Below, in pieces: positions 1 to 6,903 of a DNA stretch of 64,000 nt. The DNA is from Bacillota bacterium (GTDB lineage Bacteria > Bacillota > Clostridia > Christensenellales > Aristaeellaceae): the NCBI GenBank assembly GCA_023411175.1, contig JAEYPB010000060.1:1-64000 (forward strand). Direction: 5' to 3'. The first letter of the stretch is position 1, and each line of letters begins with the position of its first letter. The notes beneath the pieces are model-generated. The model had not been told where the DNA came from. It saw nothing but the letters and a program-made list of their open reading frames with translations, and made no database searches. The position numbers and the translations under genes are program-made.

Positions 1-91
1 ATTGGGGCTATTTGGCGGTTAAGTCCATATATGTTCCGCCCCCCGCGATGGGGGGGGCCGAAACAGGCCGCTGAAATTTCCAGTCGATTCT
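1..91 (-). other. Spacer downstream of the first gene, with a GC hairpin
   Basis: The only structure seen is a hairpin at about 40-59 (GCCCCCC / GGGGGGC on the minus strand, loop of six). It lies just past the stop of the minus-strand gene at 92 and has no U-tract, so it may be a weak terminator. No coding signal is evident. Confidence 0.3.
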
Positions 92-583
92 TCAGCAGCA
101 GTCGAGGAGATCCAGGGAAGCGATCCACGCTTCCGCGGCCTCCTGATAATCCTCGTAGAAGTCGATGGGGACCTCCACCGCAAACGCGAAGGAGCCGCTG
201 TCCGTGGAGAAGGCCACCAGCACGCATTGGCGGGTATCTTCGTTCGCGCCGGTCAGGAAGGTCAGCCGGCGGGTGGGATAGGCCGCGACGGGCGCCTGCT
301 CCGCCTCGGTCACTTCCTGCGCCTCCGGGTATAATTCTTCCAGGAACGCCTCGGCGGTGGTCTCCGCCGTCCGGTACGCCATGACGGCCACGGCCATGCC
401 GTCGTCAATCAGGTAGGGCTGGGTGTAGTCGCCGTTTTCAAGGGTCTCGCCGCCGTCGGGTTGGGCGCCCTCCGGGAGCGTGGCGGCAAAGAAGAGTCCC
501 GCCGGCCCCTGTACCACTTGAGCCAGCGCGGTGGGCACCATCATGATGAGCGCGAGGAGAACCAACAAGAGGCGACGAACCAT
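92..583 (-). CDS. Secreted protein of unknown function
   Basis: A 163-residue protein with a clear signal peptide: basic start, a leucine-rich core of about 15 residues, then an Ala-x-Ala type site near residue 22 (TALAQ). The mature part is acidic, ends in two cysteines (LLDCC) and has no domain I recognise. ATG at 583 is preferred to GTG at 592 because the Shine-Dalgarno AGGGGGAG ends 8-9 nt before it, while the GTG overlaps that site. It stands alone downstream of the spoVA operon terminator. Outside the membrane is the likely location; the function is unknown. Confidence 0.75.
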   Translation of the reverse strand: MVRRLLLVLLALIMMVPTALAQVVQGPAGLFFAATLPEGAQPDGGETLENGDYTQPYLIDDGMAVAVMAYRTAETTAEAFLEELYPEAQEVTEAEQAPVAAYPTRRLTFLTGANEDTRQCVLVAFSTDSGSFAFAVEVPIDFYEDYQEAAEAWIASLDLLDCC

Positions 584-659
584 TTCAACCACTCCCCCTA
601 TTTGTTTACGCTGTTTTAAGACGCGGGAAGCCCCTAAGGCGTTCCAAAATATGGAGAAA

Positions 660-682
660 GCCTCCGCGATTTTCGCGGAGGC
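660..682 (-). terminator. Terminator of the spoVA operon
   Basis: Perfect stem GCCTCCGCGA / TCGCGGAGGC with a three-base loop, followed on the minus strand by TTTCTCC. It lies 20 nt beyond the spoVAE stop. The U-tract is imperfect. Confidence 0.65.
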
Positions 683-702
683 CGAAGCGGATTTTTGAAC
701 CT

Positions 703-1074
703 TTACGGTTTCGCGGCGGGCTTGAAGATGAGCGCGTTCAGAAGCCCAAAGAGGATCGCGGCGGAAATGCCGCCCGCGGTGTTCGAAAGTCCGCCGGTCA
801 GCGCGCCGATCAGGCCGTATTTGTGCACCGCGTCGATGGCGCCCATCGCAAGGGAATAGCCAAACCCGGTCAGCGGCACCGTCGCGCCGGCGGCGGCGAA
901 GTCCACAAGCGGCTTATAAAGCCCTACCGCGGTCAGGATCGCGCCCGCCACCACGTACAGTACGAGGATGCGCGCGCTGGTTAACTGGGTTTTTAGTATC
1001 AACACCTCGCCGATGGCGCACAGCACGCCACCCACGATAAACACCTTGACAAATAGCCAAAATACGTCCATCAC
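703..1074 (-). CDS. spoVAE: Stage V sporulation protein AE (SpoVAE)
   Basis: A 123-residue integral membrane protein with about four hydrophobic segments and the glycine-rich TVPLTGFGYSLAMGAI stretch typical of SpoVAE/SpoVAC. SpoVA proteins form the inner-membrane channel that moves dipicolinic acid into the developing spore and releases it at germination. The gene overlaps the end of spoVAD by 4 nt (ATGA), which indicates translational coupling. The length matches the family (about 115-125). Expression in the forespore is expected from the family, not shown here. Confidence 0.93.
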   Translation of the reverse strand: MMDVFWLFVKVFIVGGVLCAIGEVLILKTQLTSARILVLYVVAGAILTAVGLYKPLVDFAAAGATVPLTGFGYSLAMGAIDAVHKYGLIGALTGGLSNTAGGISAAILFGLLNALIFKPAAKP

Positions 1075-2078
1075 AGAGCCTCCAGCGAAACGGCGTAGGA
1101 TATTGACGGGATGCTCTCCCCCTGCTGAGTGGTGGCGGGGCTGAGCATCGCGCCCGAGCCCAGCGCCACGATGCGCCGGAAGGGGCCGGAGAGCATCGGC
1201 AGAAAGTGGGCGGACACCACCGACGCGATGCAGCCGCAGCCGCTGCCGCCGGCGTGGGCGTCCTGCTCCGGGCCGTAGAGCGACGCGCCGCAGTCGGTCA
1301 GGCGCTCGGGGTCCAGCGGGATGCCGCGCTCCGCCATCAGATCCATGAGGAGTTCCCGGCCGATGATCCCCAGGTCGCCGGTGACGATGTGGTCATAGTC
1401 CTCGGGCTTGCGCCCCGTATCCTGAAGGTGGGCCGTCAGCGTATCCGCGACGGCGGGCGCCATCGCCGCGCCCATGTGGTTGGCGTCCTTGATCTCAAAG
1501 TCGATGATCCGCCCGACGGTGCCGTGGGTCAGCCTGCACAGCCCCTGATCGCCGCGCATCAGGAGGGCCGCGCCGGCGGCGGTGGCCGTCCACTGGGCGG
1601 AGGGCGGGCGCTGGTTGCCGAGCTCCAGCGGGAAGCGGTACTGGCGTTCCGCCGCGCAGAAGTGGCTGGACGCGGCGCACACCGCGGTGTCGGCGAGTGC
1701 GCCGTCCACCAGCACGCCGCCCAGCACCAGCGATTCGACATAGGTCGAGCACGCGCCGTACAGCCCGAAGAACGGGATGCCCAGCGCACGGGCGGCAAAG
1801 CCCGACGCGGTGATCTGATCCTGCAAATCCCCCGCCAGCATCAGGTCCACGCCCTTAATCGTCATGCCCGCCTTGGACGCGCACAATTCCACGGCCCTTC
1901 GCATCATCTCGCTCTCGGCCTGCTCCCAGGTGTCCATGCCGAGCAGGTCGTCCGGCAGCACGACGTCAAAATCCTTCCCCAGCGGCCCCTGCCCCTCCTT
2001 GGGGCCGACGATGGCCGCCGCGGCGCGCACGACCGGCTTTTCGTCGTAGACGAACGTGCGCCTGCCCGCGCGGGTCAT
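1071..2078 (-). CDS. spoVAD: Stage V sporulation protein AD (SpoVAD)
   Basis: A 335-residue thiolase-fold protein; SpoVAD binds dipicolinic acid and is a soluble or peripheral part of the SpoVA channel. Recognisable segments are FGLYGACSTYVESLVLG near the middle and GDLGIIGRELLMDL in the C-terminal half. ATG at 2078 is chosen because AGAGG lies 8 nt upstream and the start overlaps the spoVAC stop as ATGA; a slightly longer start at 2087 is less likely. It is the central gene of a tightly packed spoVAC-AD-AE operon. The accessory genes spoVAA, AB and AF of Bacillus are absent here, as is usual in Clostridia. Confidence 0.94.
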   Translation of the reverse strand: MTRAGRRTFVYDEKPVVRAAAAIVGPKEGQGPLGKDFDVVLPDDLLGMDTWEQAESEMMRRAVELCASKAGMTIKGVDLMLAGDLQDQITASGFAARALGIPFFGLYGACSTYVESLVLGGVLVDGALADTAVCAASSHFCAAERQYRFPLELGNQRPPSAQWTATAAGAALLMRGDQGLCRLTHGTVGRIIDFEIKDANHMGAAMAPAVADTLTAHLQDTGRKPEDYDHIVTGDLGIIGRELLMDLMAERGIPLDPERLTDCGASLYGPEQDAHAGGSGCGCIASVVSAHFLPMLSGPFRRIVALGSGAMLSPATTQQGESIPSISYAVSLEAL

Positions 2079-2533
2079 GAAAACCACCTCTCGGCGATAT
2101 AGTAGATGAGGCCGATGACGATCGAAGTCGTCACGCCGTAGGTGATGACCGGCCCGGCCAGCAGGAAGAGCTTCGCGCCCAGCCCCAATACCAGCCCTTC
2201 CCGGCGAAACTCCATCGCCGGCGCGGCCACAGAGTTGGCAAAACCGGTGATCGGCACGATGGAGCCGCCGCCCGCGTACTCGCCGATCCGGTCGTAGACG
2301 CCGAGGCCCGTCAGCGTCGTGCCCAGAAACACCAGAACCGACGGCGTGAACACACCGAGCGCCGCCAGGTTGAGCTTCAAAACCTCCGCGCCGAAGATCG
2401 TGATCGCCTGTCCGATCATGCAGATCAGCCCACCCACCCAGAACGCGCGCAGGCAGTCCCTGACCATGTGGCTGCCCGGCGTGCGCTGGGCGACCAGTTT
2501 TTTGTACCGCTTGATCTTATCGGCTTCGCTCAA
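2075..2533 (-). CDS. spoVAC: Stage V sporulation protein AC (SpoVAC)
   Basis: A 152-residue membrane protein with about four transmembrane segments. After a basic N-terminus comes the family-typical CLRAFWVGGLICMIGQA stretch, later VPITGFANSVAAPAMEF. SpoVAC is the mechanosensitive pore part of the dipicolinate channel. A longer reading frame runs to 2728, but its extra N-terminus is not membrane-like and overlaps a separate small gene. The best start is TTG at 2533: GGGGG lies just upstream, the TTG overlaps the upstream TGA (TTGA), and the resulting length fits the family. Confidence 0.92.
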   Translation of the reverse strand: MSEADKIKRYKKLVAQRTPGSHMVRDCLRAFWVGGLICMIGQAITIFGAEVLKLNLAALGVFTPSVLVFLGTTLTGLGVYDRIGEYAGGGSIVPITGFANSVAAPAMEFRREGLVLGLGAKLFLLAGPVITYGVTTSIVIGLIYYIAERWFS

Positions 2534-2694
2534 ACCGACACCCCCGCCATGACCAGCACCGCGTCCCGAAAGGCGCGGCTGTCCGGCTGGTTCAGAAGGA
2601 TCAGCGCCGCCACCGCGGCCAGGATTAAAAGGATCAGCCCTGCCACGACCCACGCGGCCGGCCGCACATGCCATCGATAGAACAGAAAAACCAC
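2530..2694 (-). CDS. Small single-pass membrane protein ahead of spoVAC
   Basis: A 51-54 residue reading frame in a different frame from the spoVAC upstream extension. It has a short basic N-terminus (FYRWHVRP), one strong hydrophobic helix (AGLILLILAAVAALILL) and a short tail (NQPDSRAFRDAVLVMAGVSV). Third codon positions are almost all G or C, as in the real genes nearby. AAAGGAG at 2694-2700 serves it: GTG at 2694 overlaps that site, while CTG at 2685 sits at the ideal 8 nt spacing, so the start may be CTG. The stop overlaps the spoVAC TTG start. I do not recognise a family; co-translation with SpoVAC suggests a role in the spore membrane. Confidence 0.55.
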   Translation of the reverse strand: MVFLFYRWHVRPAAWVVAGLILLILAAVAALILLNQPDSRAFRDAVLVMAGVSV

Positions 2695-2715
2695 TCCTTT
2701 GGCGCTTGTTCCCTC

Positions 2716-2747
2716 TCATTATGGACAAACGCGCAAGGGAATATTAC
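2716..2747 (-). promoter_or_regulatory. Candidate sigma-G promoter of the spoVA operon
   Basis: On the minus strand GTAATA and CATAATGA are separated by 18 nt, close to the forespore sigma-G pattern (TGAATA, 17-18 nt, CATAnTA). It lies 20-50 nt before the first gene. spoVA operons are sigma-G controlled in Bacillus; the assignment here is inference from a partial match. Confidence 0.35.
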
Positions 2748-3214
2748 AAAACAGCCTCGCGGAATATGCGCTCCGCGCGGATCCACGCATCAATAAATTC
2801 GCGGCCTTCCCGGGTTTTGTCGATCAGTTCCAGCGCTGAGAGCGCCGCCTGTGCAAAATTCGGATCCAGCGCCCGGATGCCCGCGGGCGCCAGCGGGCAC
2901 ATGGCAAATGCCCGGCGATCCACCCTCAGCGCCAGCGCGCCGCCCTTTTTCCGGTACGGCGTCAGCGGAAAGATGCGGCAGCCCAGCGGGCGCATTTCCC
3001 GTGGGCAGCGCCCGCCGCAGGTGAGGACGCCGTCCGCCACCTGCGCCCAGGGCGCGCCTTCGTACAGCGCCGCCTCGCCGGGGAAGAGCGCCACGCCGCC
3101 CTGGCCGTCCTCGTCCGGCCGGCAGCACGCGGCGGCGCAGAGCGCGCCGCAGTCGGTCTTGAGCGGCGTCAGGTTTTCGAGCATCTTCCGAGCCGTTTCC
3201 ATCTCTTTTCGCAT
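2744..3214 (-). CDS. Cysteine-rich YkgJ-like metal-binding protein
   Basis: A 156-residue soluble protein with eight cysteines in an ordered pattern: CGALCAAACC near residues 22-31, CGGRCP near residue 67, PLGCRIFP near residue 78 and MCPL near residue 105. This layout resembles the YkgJ zinc/iron-chelating family, whose biochemical role is not established. The start at 3214 is chosen over the longer 3271 start because GGAGG lies at correct spacing just upstream. The gene is divergent from the ferredoxin gene. Iron-sulfur or zinc binding is inferred from the cysteines. Confidence 0.7.
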   Translation of the reverse strand: MRKEMETARKMLENLTPLKTDCGALCAAACCRPDEDGQGGVALFPGEAALYEGAPWAQVADGVLTCGGRCPREMRPLGCRIFPLTPYRKKGGALALRVDRRAFAMCPLAPAGIRALDPNFAQAALSALELIDKTREGREFIDAWIRAERIFREAVL

Positions 3215-3238
3215 ATGTCCTCCAAGTGAAAATAATAG

Positions 3239-3267
3239 TTGCATTGCCTGGTGACGGGTGATATAAT
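3239..3267 (+). promoter_or_regulatory. Sigma-A promoter of the ferredoxin gene
   Basis: TTGCAT (3239-3244), 17 nt, TATAAT (3262-3267), followed by the GAGGAGG ribosome site of the ferredoxin gene. A near-consensus vegetative promoter. Confidence 0.8.
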
Positions 3268-3302
3268 ACAATCACTTTGAAAACGAGGAGGTGCATTTTT
3301 TA

Positions 3303-3473
3303 ATGGCTTATGTCATCAACGATGAGTGCATCAGCTGTGGTGCCTGCGAGGGTGAGTGCCCCGTCAGTGCGATTACCGCGGGCGATGGCAAATATGTCAT
3401 CGATGCCGAAACCTGTATTTCTTGTGGTGCTTGCGCAGGGGTTTGCCCTGTGGGTGCCCCGGTTGAAGCTTGA
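3303..3473 (+). CDS. 2[4Fe-4S] ferredoxin
   Basis: A 56-residue clostridial-type ferredoxin. Two CxxCxxCxxxCP motifs are intact (CISCGACEGECP and CISCGACAGVCP), each ligating one cubane cluster, within the symmetrical fold. It is a cytoplasmic low-potential electron carrier, for example for hydrogenase or pyruvate:ferredoxin oxidoreductase. ATG at 3303 gives the usual MAYVI start with GAGGAGG 11 nt upstream; a GTG at 3291 is possible. It is monocistronic, with its own strong promoter and terminator. Confidence 0.95.
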   Translation: MAYVINDECISCGACEGECPVSAITAGDGKYVIDAETCISCGACAGVCPVGAPVEA

Positions 3474-3487
3474 GTCGAGCTCATCGA

Positions 3488-3519
3488 AAAGGGCGGCCTG
3501 AATAGGGTCGCCTTTTTTG
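3488..3519 (+). terminator. Terminator of the ferredoxin gene
   Basis: GGCGGCC / GGTCGCC stem (one G-U pair), loop TGAATAG, then six T residues. Confidence 0.85.
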
Positions 3520-3556
3520 TTGCAAATGAAATCCCGCTGCGCGGTCTTCCTTTTGG

Positions 3557-3810
3557 GGCGGATGGTACCCGTGAGCGGGTTCCATCCGCCTGAAGAACGG
3601 GCCGGTTTCCTGAAATCCTTCGGGATTTCCGGGGGCGGATTATCAAGTCAAGTGCAACAGTTTTCCGAAGAAGACTTCAGCAGGGGATTTCCAATTGAGG
3701 CACTTGCGGGGTCTGGTATTGAGGAGGCGGACGTACAGGCGGACGTCGGCCGGGCAAGCTCGGCCTTTGGGGGAAAGTCAAATCCGCCGTGCATGCCGCC
3801 GGATTTGGTC
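3557..3810 (+). repeat. Modular hairpin repeat, copy 1 (interrupted)
   Basis: This copy has a leading hairpin with 9-bp arms (GGCGGATGG / CCATCCGCC) and an inner ACCCG/CGGGT stem. The conserved A hairpin follows (CTGAAATCC TTCG GGATTTCCGG). The B position is replaced by a foreign IS30 fragment. The copy ends with the C hairpin (CAAATCCG / CGGATTTG around CCGTGCATGCCG). The sequence preceding C resembles the copy at 18463-18670. It fills the whole spacer between the ferredoxin and ROK genes. Confidence 0.75.
3643..3726 (-). pseudogene. IS30-family transposase, C-terminal remnant
   Basis: On the minus strand this reads LLNTRPRKCLNWKSPAEVF followed by FGKLLHLT and a stop. This matches the closing segment of IS30-family transposases (LNxRPRKxLxWxSPxEVF), which contains the last catalytic-domain residues. 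Everything upstream of it is gone, and no inverted-repeat end is evident. The fragment sits inside copy 1 of the modular repeat, between its A and C hairpins. It is non-functional and marks a past insertion or recombination. Confidence 0.8.
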
Positions 3811-3814
3811 GAAT

Positions 3815-3844
3815 AACGGGAGGGCTTCGGCCCTCCCGTTTTTG
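3815..3844. terminator. Bidirectional terminator
   Basis: Perfect stem AACGGGAGGGC / GCCCTCCCGTT with a TTCG tetraloop. The plus strand continues with TTTTG and the minus strand with ATTCG. It ends the minus-strand ROK gene and blocks read-through from the left. Confidence 0.8.
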
Positions 3845-3847
3845 TCG

Positions 3848-4726
3848 TTACTTCCCCGCGGCCTCGGCGGCGAGGATCAGCGCGCCGGTGACGCCGCTGT
3901 TGATGCCCAGCCCCGGCGGCACGATGACCTCGTCGATGTGGTTTAGCACCTGATCGGCGGCCACGTAGCCGTTGAGCAGCTGGAGCGTCTTCTCCCGAAT
4001 CATCGGGAACAGGAACTCCTCCTGCATAATGCCGCCGCCCAGCACGATCTTTTCAGCGGAAATTGAGACCAGCGCCGTCACGCAGAACTGCGCCAGGTAG
4101 TAGGCCTCGATCTCCCAGGCGATGTGATCCCGGGGCAATTCCCTCGACGGCACGCCCCAGCGCTTGTCGATGGCGGGCCCGCAGGCGAGGCCTTCCAGGC
4201 AGCCGTCATGGTACGGGCAGACGCCGCTGGGCATCGGGTCTTCCGGGTGGATGCGCAGGAGCATGTGGCCCCACTCCGGGTGCACCATGCCGTGAACCAG
4301 CTGTCCCTCCGCCACGACGCCCGCGCCGATGCCGGTGCCGACCGTCACGTACACGCAGCTCTTCAGGCCCTTCGCCGCGCCCATGCGGAACTCCGCCAGC
4401 GCCGCGCCGCCCACGTCCGTATCGATGCCCGCCGGCACCTTCAGCGCGTCCTTGAACGCCTGGAGCAGCGGGTAGTTGGCCCAGCCGGGCTTGGGCGTGG
4501 TAGTCACATATCCGTAGGTGGGCGAAACCGGGTTCAGGTCGAGCGGCCCGAAGCTGGAAATGCCCAGCGCCTCAATCCCCGCCTTTTGAAAGTACTCGAT
4601 CATCGACGGAACCGTCTCCTCCGGGGACAGGGTCGGAAATTTAGCCCGGTCAAGGATGGTTCCGTTTTCGTCGCCGATCGAACACACCATTTTGGTGCCG
4701 CCGGCCTCCAGCGCGCCAAGACGCAT
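3848..4726 (-). CDS. ROK-family sugar kinase (fructokinase-like)
   Basis: A 292-residue ROK kinase that phosphorylates a hexose, probably fructose, with ATP in the cytoplasm. It shows the N-terminal phosphate loop GALEAGGTKMVCSIG, the family VTVGTGIGAGVV motif near residue 130, and a zinc site HPEWGHM followed by CPYHDGCLEG near residue 180, typical of the ScrK/YdhR branch. It lacks a regulator-type helix-turn-helix, so it is an enzyme. ATG at 4726 follows AAAGGAG at 7 nt. The gene is monocistronic. The exact sugar is not provable from sequence. Confidence 0.85.
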   Translation of the reverse strand: MRLGALEAGGTKMVCSIGDENGTILDRAKFPTLSPEETVPSMIEYFQKAGIEALGISSFGPLDLNPVSPTYGYVTTTPKPGWANYPLLQAFKDALKVPAGIDTDVGGAALAEFRMGAAKGLKSCVYVTVGTGIGAGVVAEGQLVHGMVHPEWGHMLLRIHPEDPMPSGVCPYHDGCLEGLACGPAIDKRWGVPSRELPRDHIAWEIEAYYLAQFCVTALVSISAEKIVLGGGIMQEEFLFPMIREKTLQLLNGYVAADQVLNHIDEVIVPPGLGINSGVTGALILAAEAAGK

Positions 4727-4838
4727 CGCGCATCGCTCCTTTGCCTGTATTGCGACAAAATTATACCATGCGGCAGCGCGCAAAAGCAAGGCGAACCTCC
4801 CCGCGCCTGCGCCCCTGCGCAGAGGCATGTCTCGCGCT

Positions 4839-4870
4839 AAAAAAGCCGCCCGCGCGGAAACGCGCGGGCG
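4839..4870 (-). terminator. Terminator of spo0A
   Basis: Ten-bp stem CGCCCGCGCG / CGCGCGGGCG with a short loop, followed on the minus strand by GC and TTTTTT. Confidence 0.88.
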
Positions 4871-4894
4871 CAGGCTGGTTGTGGAATTTTTTGG

Positions 4895-5659
4895 TTACGC
4901 CGATATCGTATCGCTCCGGGGCGCGCCCACCTTGTCCGCCACCAGCGCGATGAATTCGCCGTTGGTGGGCTTATCCTCGGCGGAAAACACCTTGTAGCCG
5001 TACAGGCGGTTGACGCTCTCGAGCCTTCCCCGGCTCCAGGCCACCTCGATGGCGTGGCGCATGGCGCGCTCCACCTTGCTGGCGGAGGTGCCGAAGTGCC
5101 GGGCGATGCCGGGGTACAGCTCCTTCGTGATGCGGCCCAGAAGGTCCCTGTCCTCCAGTACCATGCGCACGGCCTCCCGCAGGTACTGGTAGCCCTTGAT
5201 GTGCGCCGGGATGCCGATGGAGAGGAACAGGCCTGTCACCTGCTCGTCCCGGGAGCGCATCGGCGGGGTGCGCGGCTCGGCGAGGGTTTCCCCGCGCATG
5301 CCGGCGATCTCCTTGACCCGTGCGTAGAGCACCTGCGCGTCCACGGGCTTGACCATGTAATAGCTGGCGCCCAGCCGCATCGCGCGGCCGATGAATTCGT
5401 CCCCGGCGAGGCCGGTGACCATGATGGCCCTGGGGCCCGCACCGGCCAGCGCCTCCAGCACCGCGAAGCCGTCCAGCCGGGGCATGATGATGTCGAGCAG
5501 CAGGATGTCCGGCGCGGTCTTCTCGATCATCGCGAGCGCCTCCGCGCCGTCATGGGCGCAGCCGACAATCTCGATGTCAGCCTTCTTGCTGAAGAAGTCG
5601 GATAGCTGCGCGAGCACCGCGTGGTTGTCGTCCGCCATCAATAGCTTGATCTTCTCCAT
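4895..5659 (-). CDS. spo0A: Sporulation master regulator Spo0A
   Basis: A 254-residue response regulator. The receiver domain (1-120) has the acidic pair ADD near residue 10, the phospho-acceptor Asp in ILLLDIIMPRLDG near residue 56 and the conserved Lys in MVKPVD. The C-terminal DNA-binding domain carries the highly conserved SKVERAMRHAIEVAWSRG recognition region. Phosphorylated Spo0A activates early sporulation genes. ATG at 5659 follows GGAG at 8 nt; the longer frame to 5737 has no ribosome site. The usual neighbours spoIVB and recN are absent. I found no convincing sigma-H site or 0A box upstream. Confidence 0.96.
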   Translation of the reverse strand: MEKIKLLMADDNHAVLAQLSDFFSKKADIEIVGCAHDGAEALAMIEKTAPDILLLDIIMPRLDGFAVLEALAGAGPRAIMVTGLAGDEFIGRAMRLGASYYMVKPVDAQVLYARVKEIAGMRGETLAEPRTPPMRSRDEQVTGLFLSIGIPAHIKGYQYLREAVRMVLEDRDLLGRITKELYPGIARHFGTSASKVERAMRHAIEVAWSRGRLESVNRLYGYKVFSAEDKPTNGEFIALVADKVGAPRSDTISA

Positions 5660-5802
5660 AAATAATCTCCGCCCTTTCGCTATACGGTATGAACGAAAAG
5701 GCGGAGATATGACAGAATCGGTAAAGAAAATATCCATTCATTCGGCAGAATTTTAGTTTCGCCGCCACGGCGCGCATTTTTGGGCGCGAAAGCGCCCGCG
5801 CG

Positions 5803-6783
5803 TCAGACCAGCCCCGCGACCTTGACGAGATCGCGCACGGTCTCGGGTTTGAGCGCGGCGTCCGCGGCCTCCCGGAGCGCCTCCACCTGGCTGAGCCGGC
5901 TGACGCCGACGATGGGCAGCGTGAGGAAGTCCGGCTGCCCGGTCAGGTAGGCCAGCGCGATCGCGCCGACGGACAGCCCCGTCTCCTTTCGCACCGCGAG
6001 GATCGCCTCGTAGCGCTTCAGGTTCTCCGGGCAGAGGAAGTCGCGGCGGAGGTCCTCCGGCAGCCCCGCCTCGCCCAGTTCAAAGAGCTTCGTGAAGAAG
6101 CCCCTGCCCTGGGAGGAATAGGGCATTGCGGCAAGGCCGGTCTTTGCGTGCAGGCCGTACATTTCCTTGTCCATGCTGACCAGCGACTTGTCCTCCGCGT
6201 TGTTCTGGAAGGCCAGGCTCCACTGGGGCTGGTTGACCGCGAAGCCCTGAAGGCCGTGGACGGCGGCGTAGCTGTTGGCCTCCGCAATGCGCGCGCTTTT
6301 CCAGTTGGACGCGCCGAGGAGCTTCGTCCGGCCCGATTCCACGAGGCCGTTCAGCGTCTCGAGGATGTCGCCCACCGGGCGGTTCTCGTCGTCCCGGTGC
6401 AGGTAGTACATCTCCACGCTGTCAAACCCCAGCGCCTCGAGGCTCTCCGCCATGTCGCTTTCGACGCTCGCCCTGTCCAGCCGGGCGACCGAGCGATCCA
6501 GCCACGGCGGGTGCGCGCCCTTGGTGCTGACGATGACTTCACCCCGAACCTTGCGCTGGGCGATCCACTTGCCGACGGTCTTCTCGCTGATGCCCTGAAT
6601 GCCTTCGTCAAAATCGCCGTAGATTCGGGCGGTGTCCAGCACGTTGCCGCCCAGCGCGCAGTAGGCGTCCATCACCTGGAACGCGGTCTCCTCGGGCATC
6701 TTCGCGCCGAAATGCGCGGTGCCCAGCGCGATGGCGCTCACCTTGCGTTGAAGCGCAGGCCAGTCCTTGTACAGCATGTGCAT
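5803..6783 (-). CDS. Aldo/keto reductase
   Basis: A 324-326 residue TIM-barrel NADPH-dependent oxidoreductase. The AKR tetrad is visible: Asp in LDTARIYG near residue 50, Tyr in the same segment, Lys in STKGAHPP near residue 88 and His in YYLHRDD near residue 128. The cofactor segment at the C-terminus reads LPIVGVSRLSQVEALREA. Two in-frame starts, 6783 and 6777, both lie within reach of AAGGAGG. It is cytosolic and monocistronic, divergent from galT. The substrate cannot be predicted. Confidence 0.88.
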   Translation of the reverse strand: MHMLYKDWPALQRKVSAIALGTAHFGAKMPEETAFQVMDAYCALGGNVLDTARIYGDFDEGIQGISEKTVGKWIAQRKVRGEVIVSTKGAHPPWLDRSVARLDRASVESDMAESLEALGFDSVEMYYLHRDDENRPVGDILETLNGLVESGRTKLLGASNWKSARIAEANSYAAVHGLQGFAVNQPQWSLAFQNNAEDKSLVSMDKEMYGLHAKTGLAAMPYSSQGRGFFTKLFELGEAGLPEDLRRDFLCPENLKRYEAILAVRKETGLSVGAIALAYLTGQPDFLTLPIVGVSRLSQVEALREAADAALKPETVRDLVKVAGLV

Positions 6784-6803
6784 ATACCTCCTTCAATGTG
6801 TCC

Positions 6804-6809
6804 ATTATA
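6804..6809 (-). promoter_or_regulatory. Extended -10 promoter of the aldo/keto reductase gene
   Basis: TGGTATAAT on the minus strand (TATAAT at 6809-6804, extended TGn). The best -35, TTGAGT, is only 15 nt away, so the extended -10 probably carries recognition. Confidence 0.55.
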
Positions 6810-6841
6810 CCACAAGAATCATCAACTCAACCGTTCTTGGC

Positions 6842-6871
6842 TTGTGATGAAACCCCGTCCTGTGGTAAAAT
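6842..6871 (+). promoter_or_regulatory. Weak promoter of galT
   Basis: TTGTGA, 18 nt, TAAAAT, 33 nt before the galT start. The match is modest. Confidence 0.4.
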
Positions 6872-6903
6872 CACTCCCAGAAAATCGAAAGCGGGGAATA
6901 CCG

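Noticed and set aside
3517..3816. Plus-strand 99-codon frame after the ferredoxin terminator
   Set aside because: It crosses repeat hairpins and the IS30 remnant, which reads meaningfully only on the other strand.
6148..6900. Long in-frame extension upstream of galT
   Set aside because: The galT family starts at 6904. The extension is antisense to the aldo/keto reductase and has no family-like sequence.
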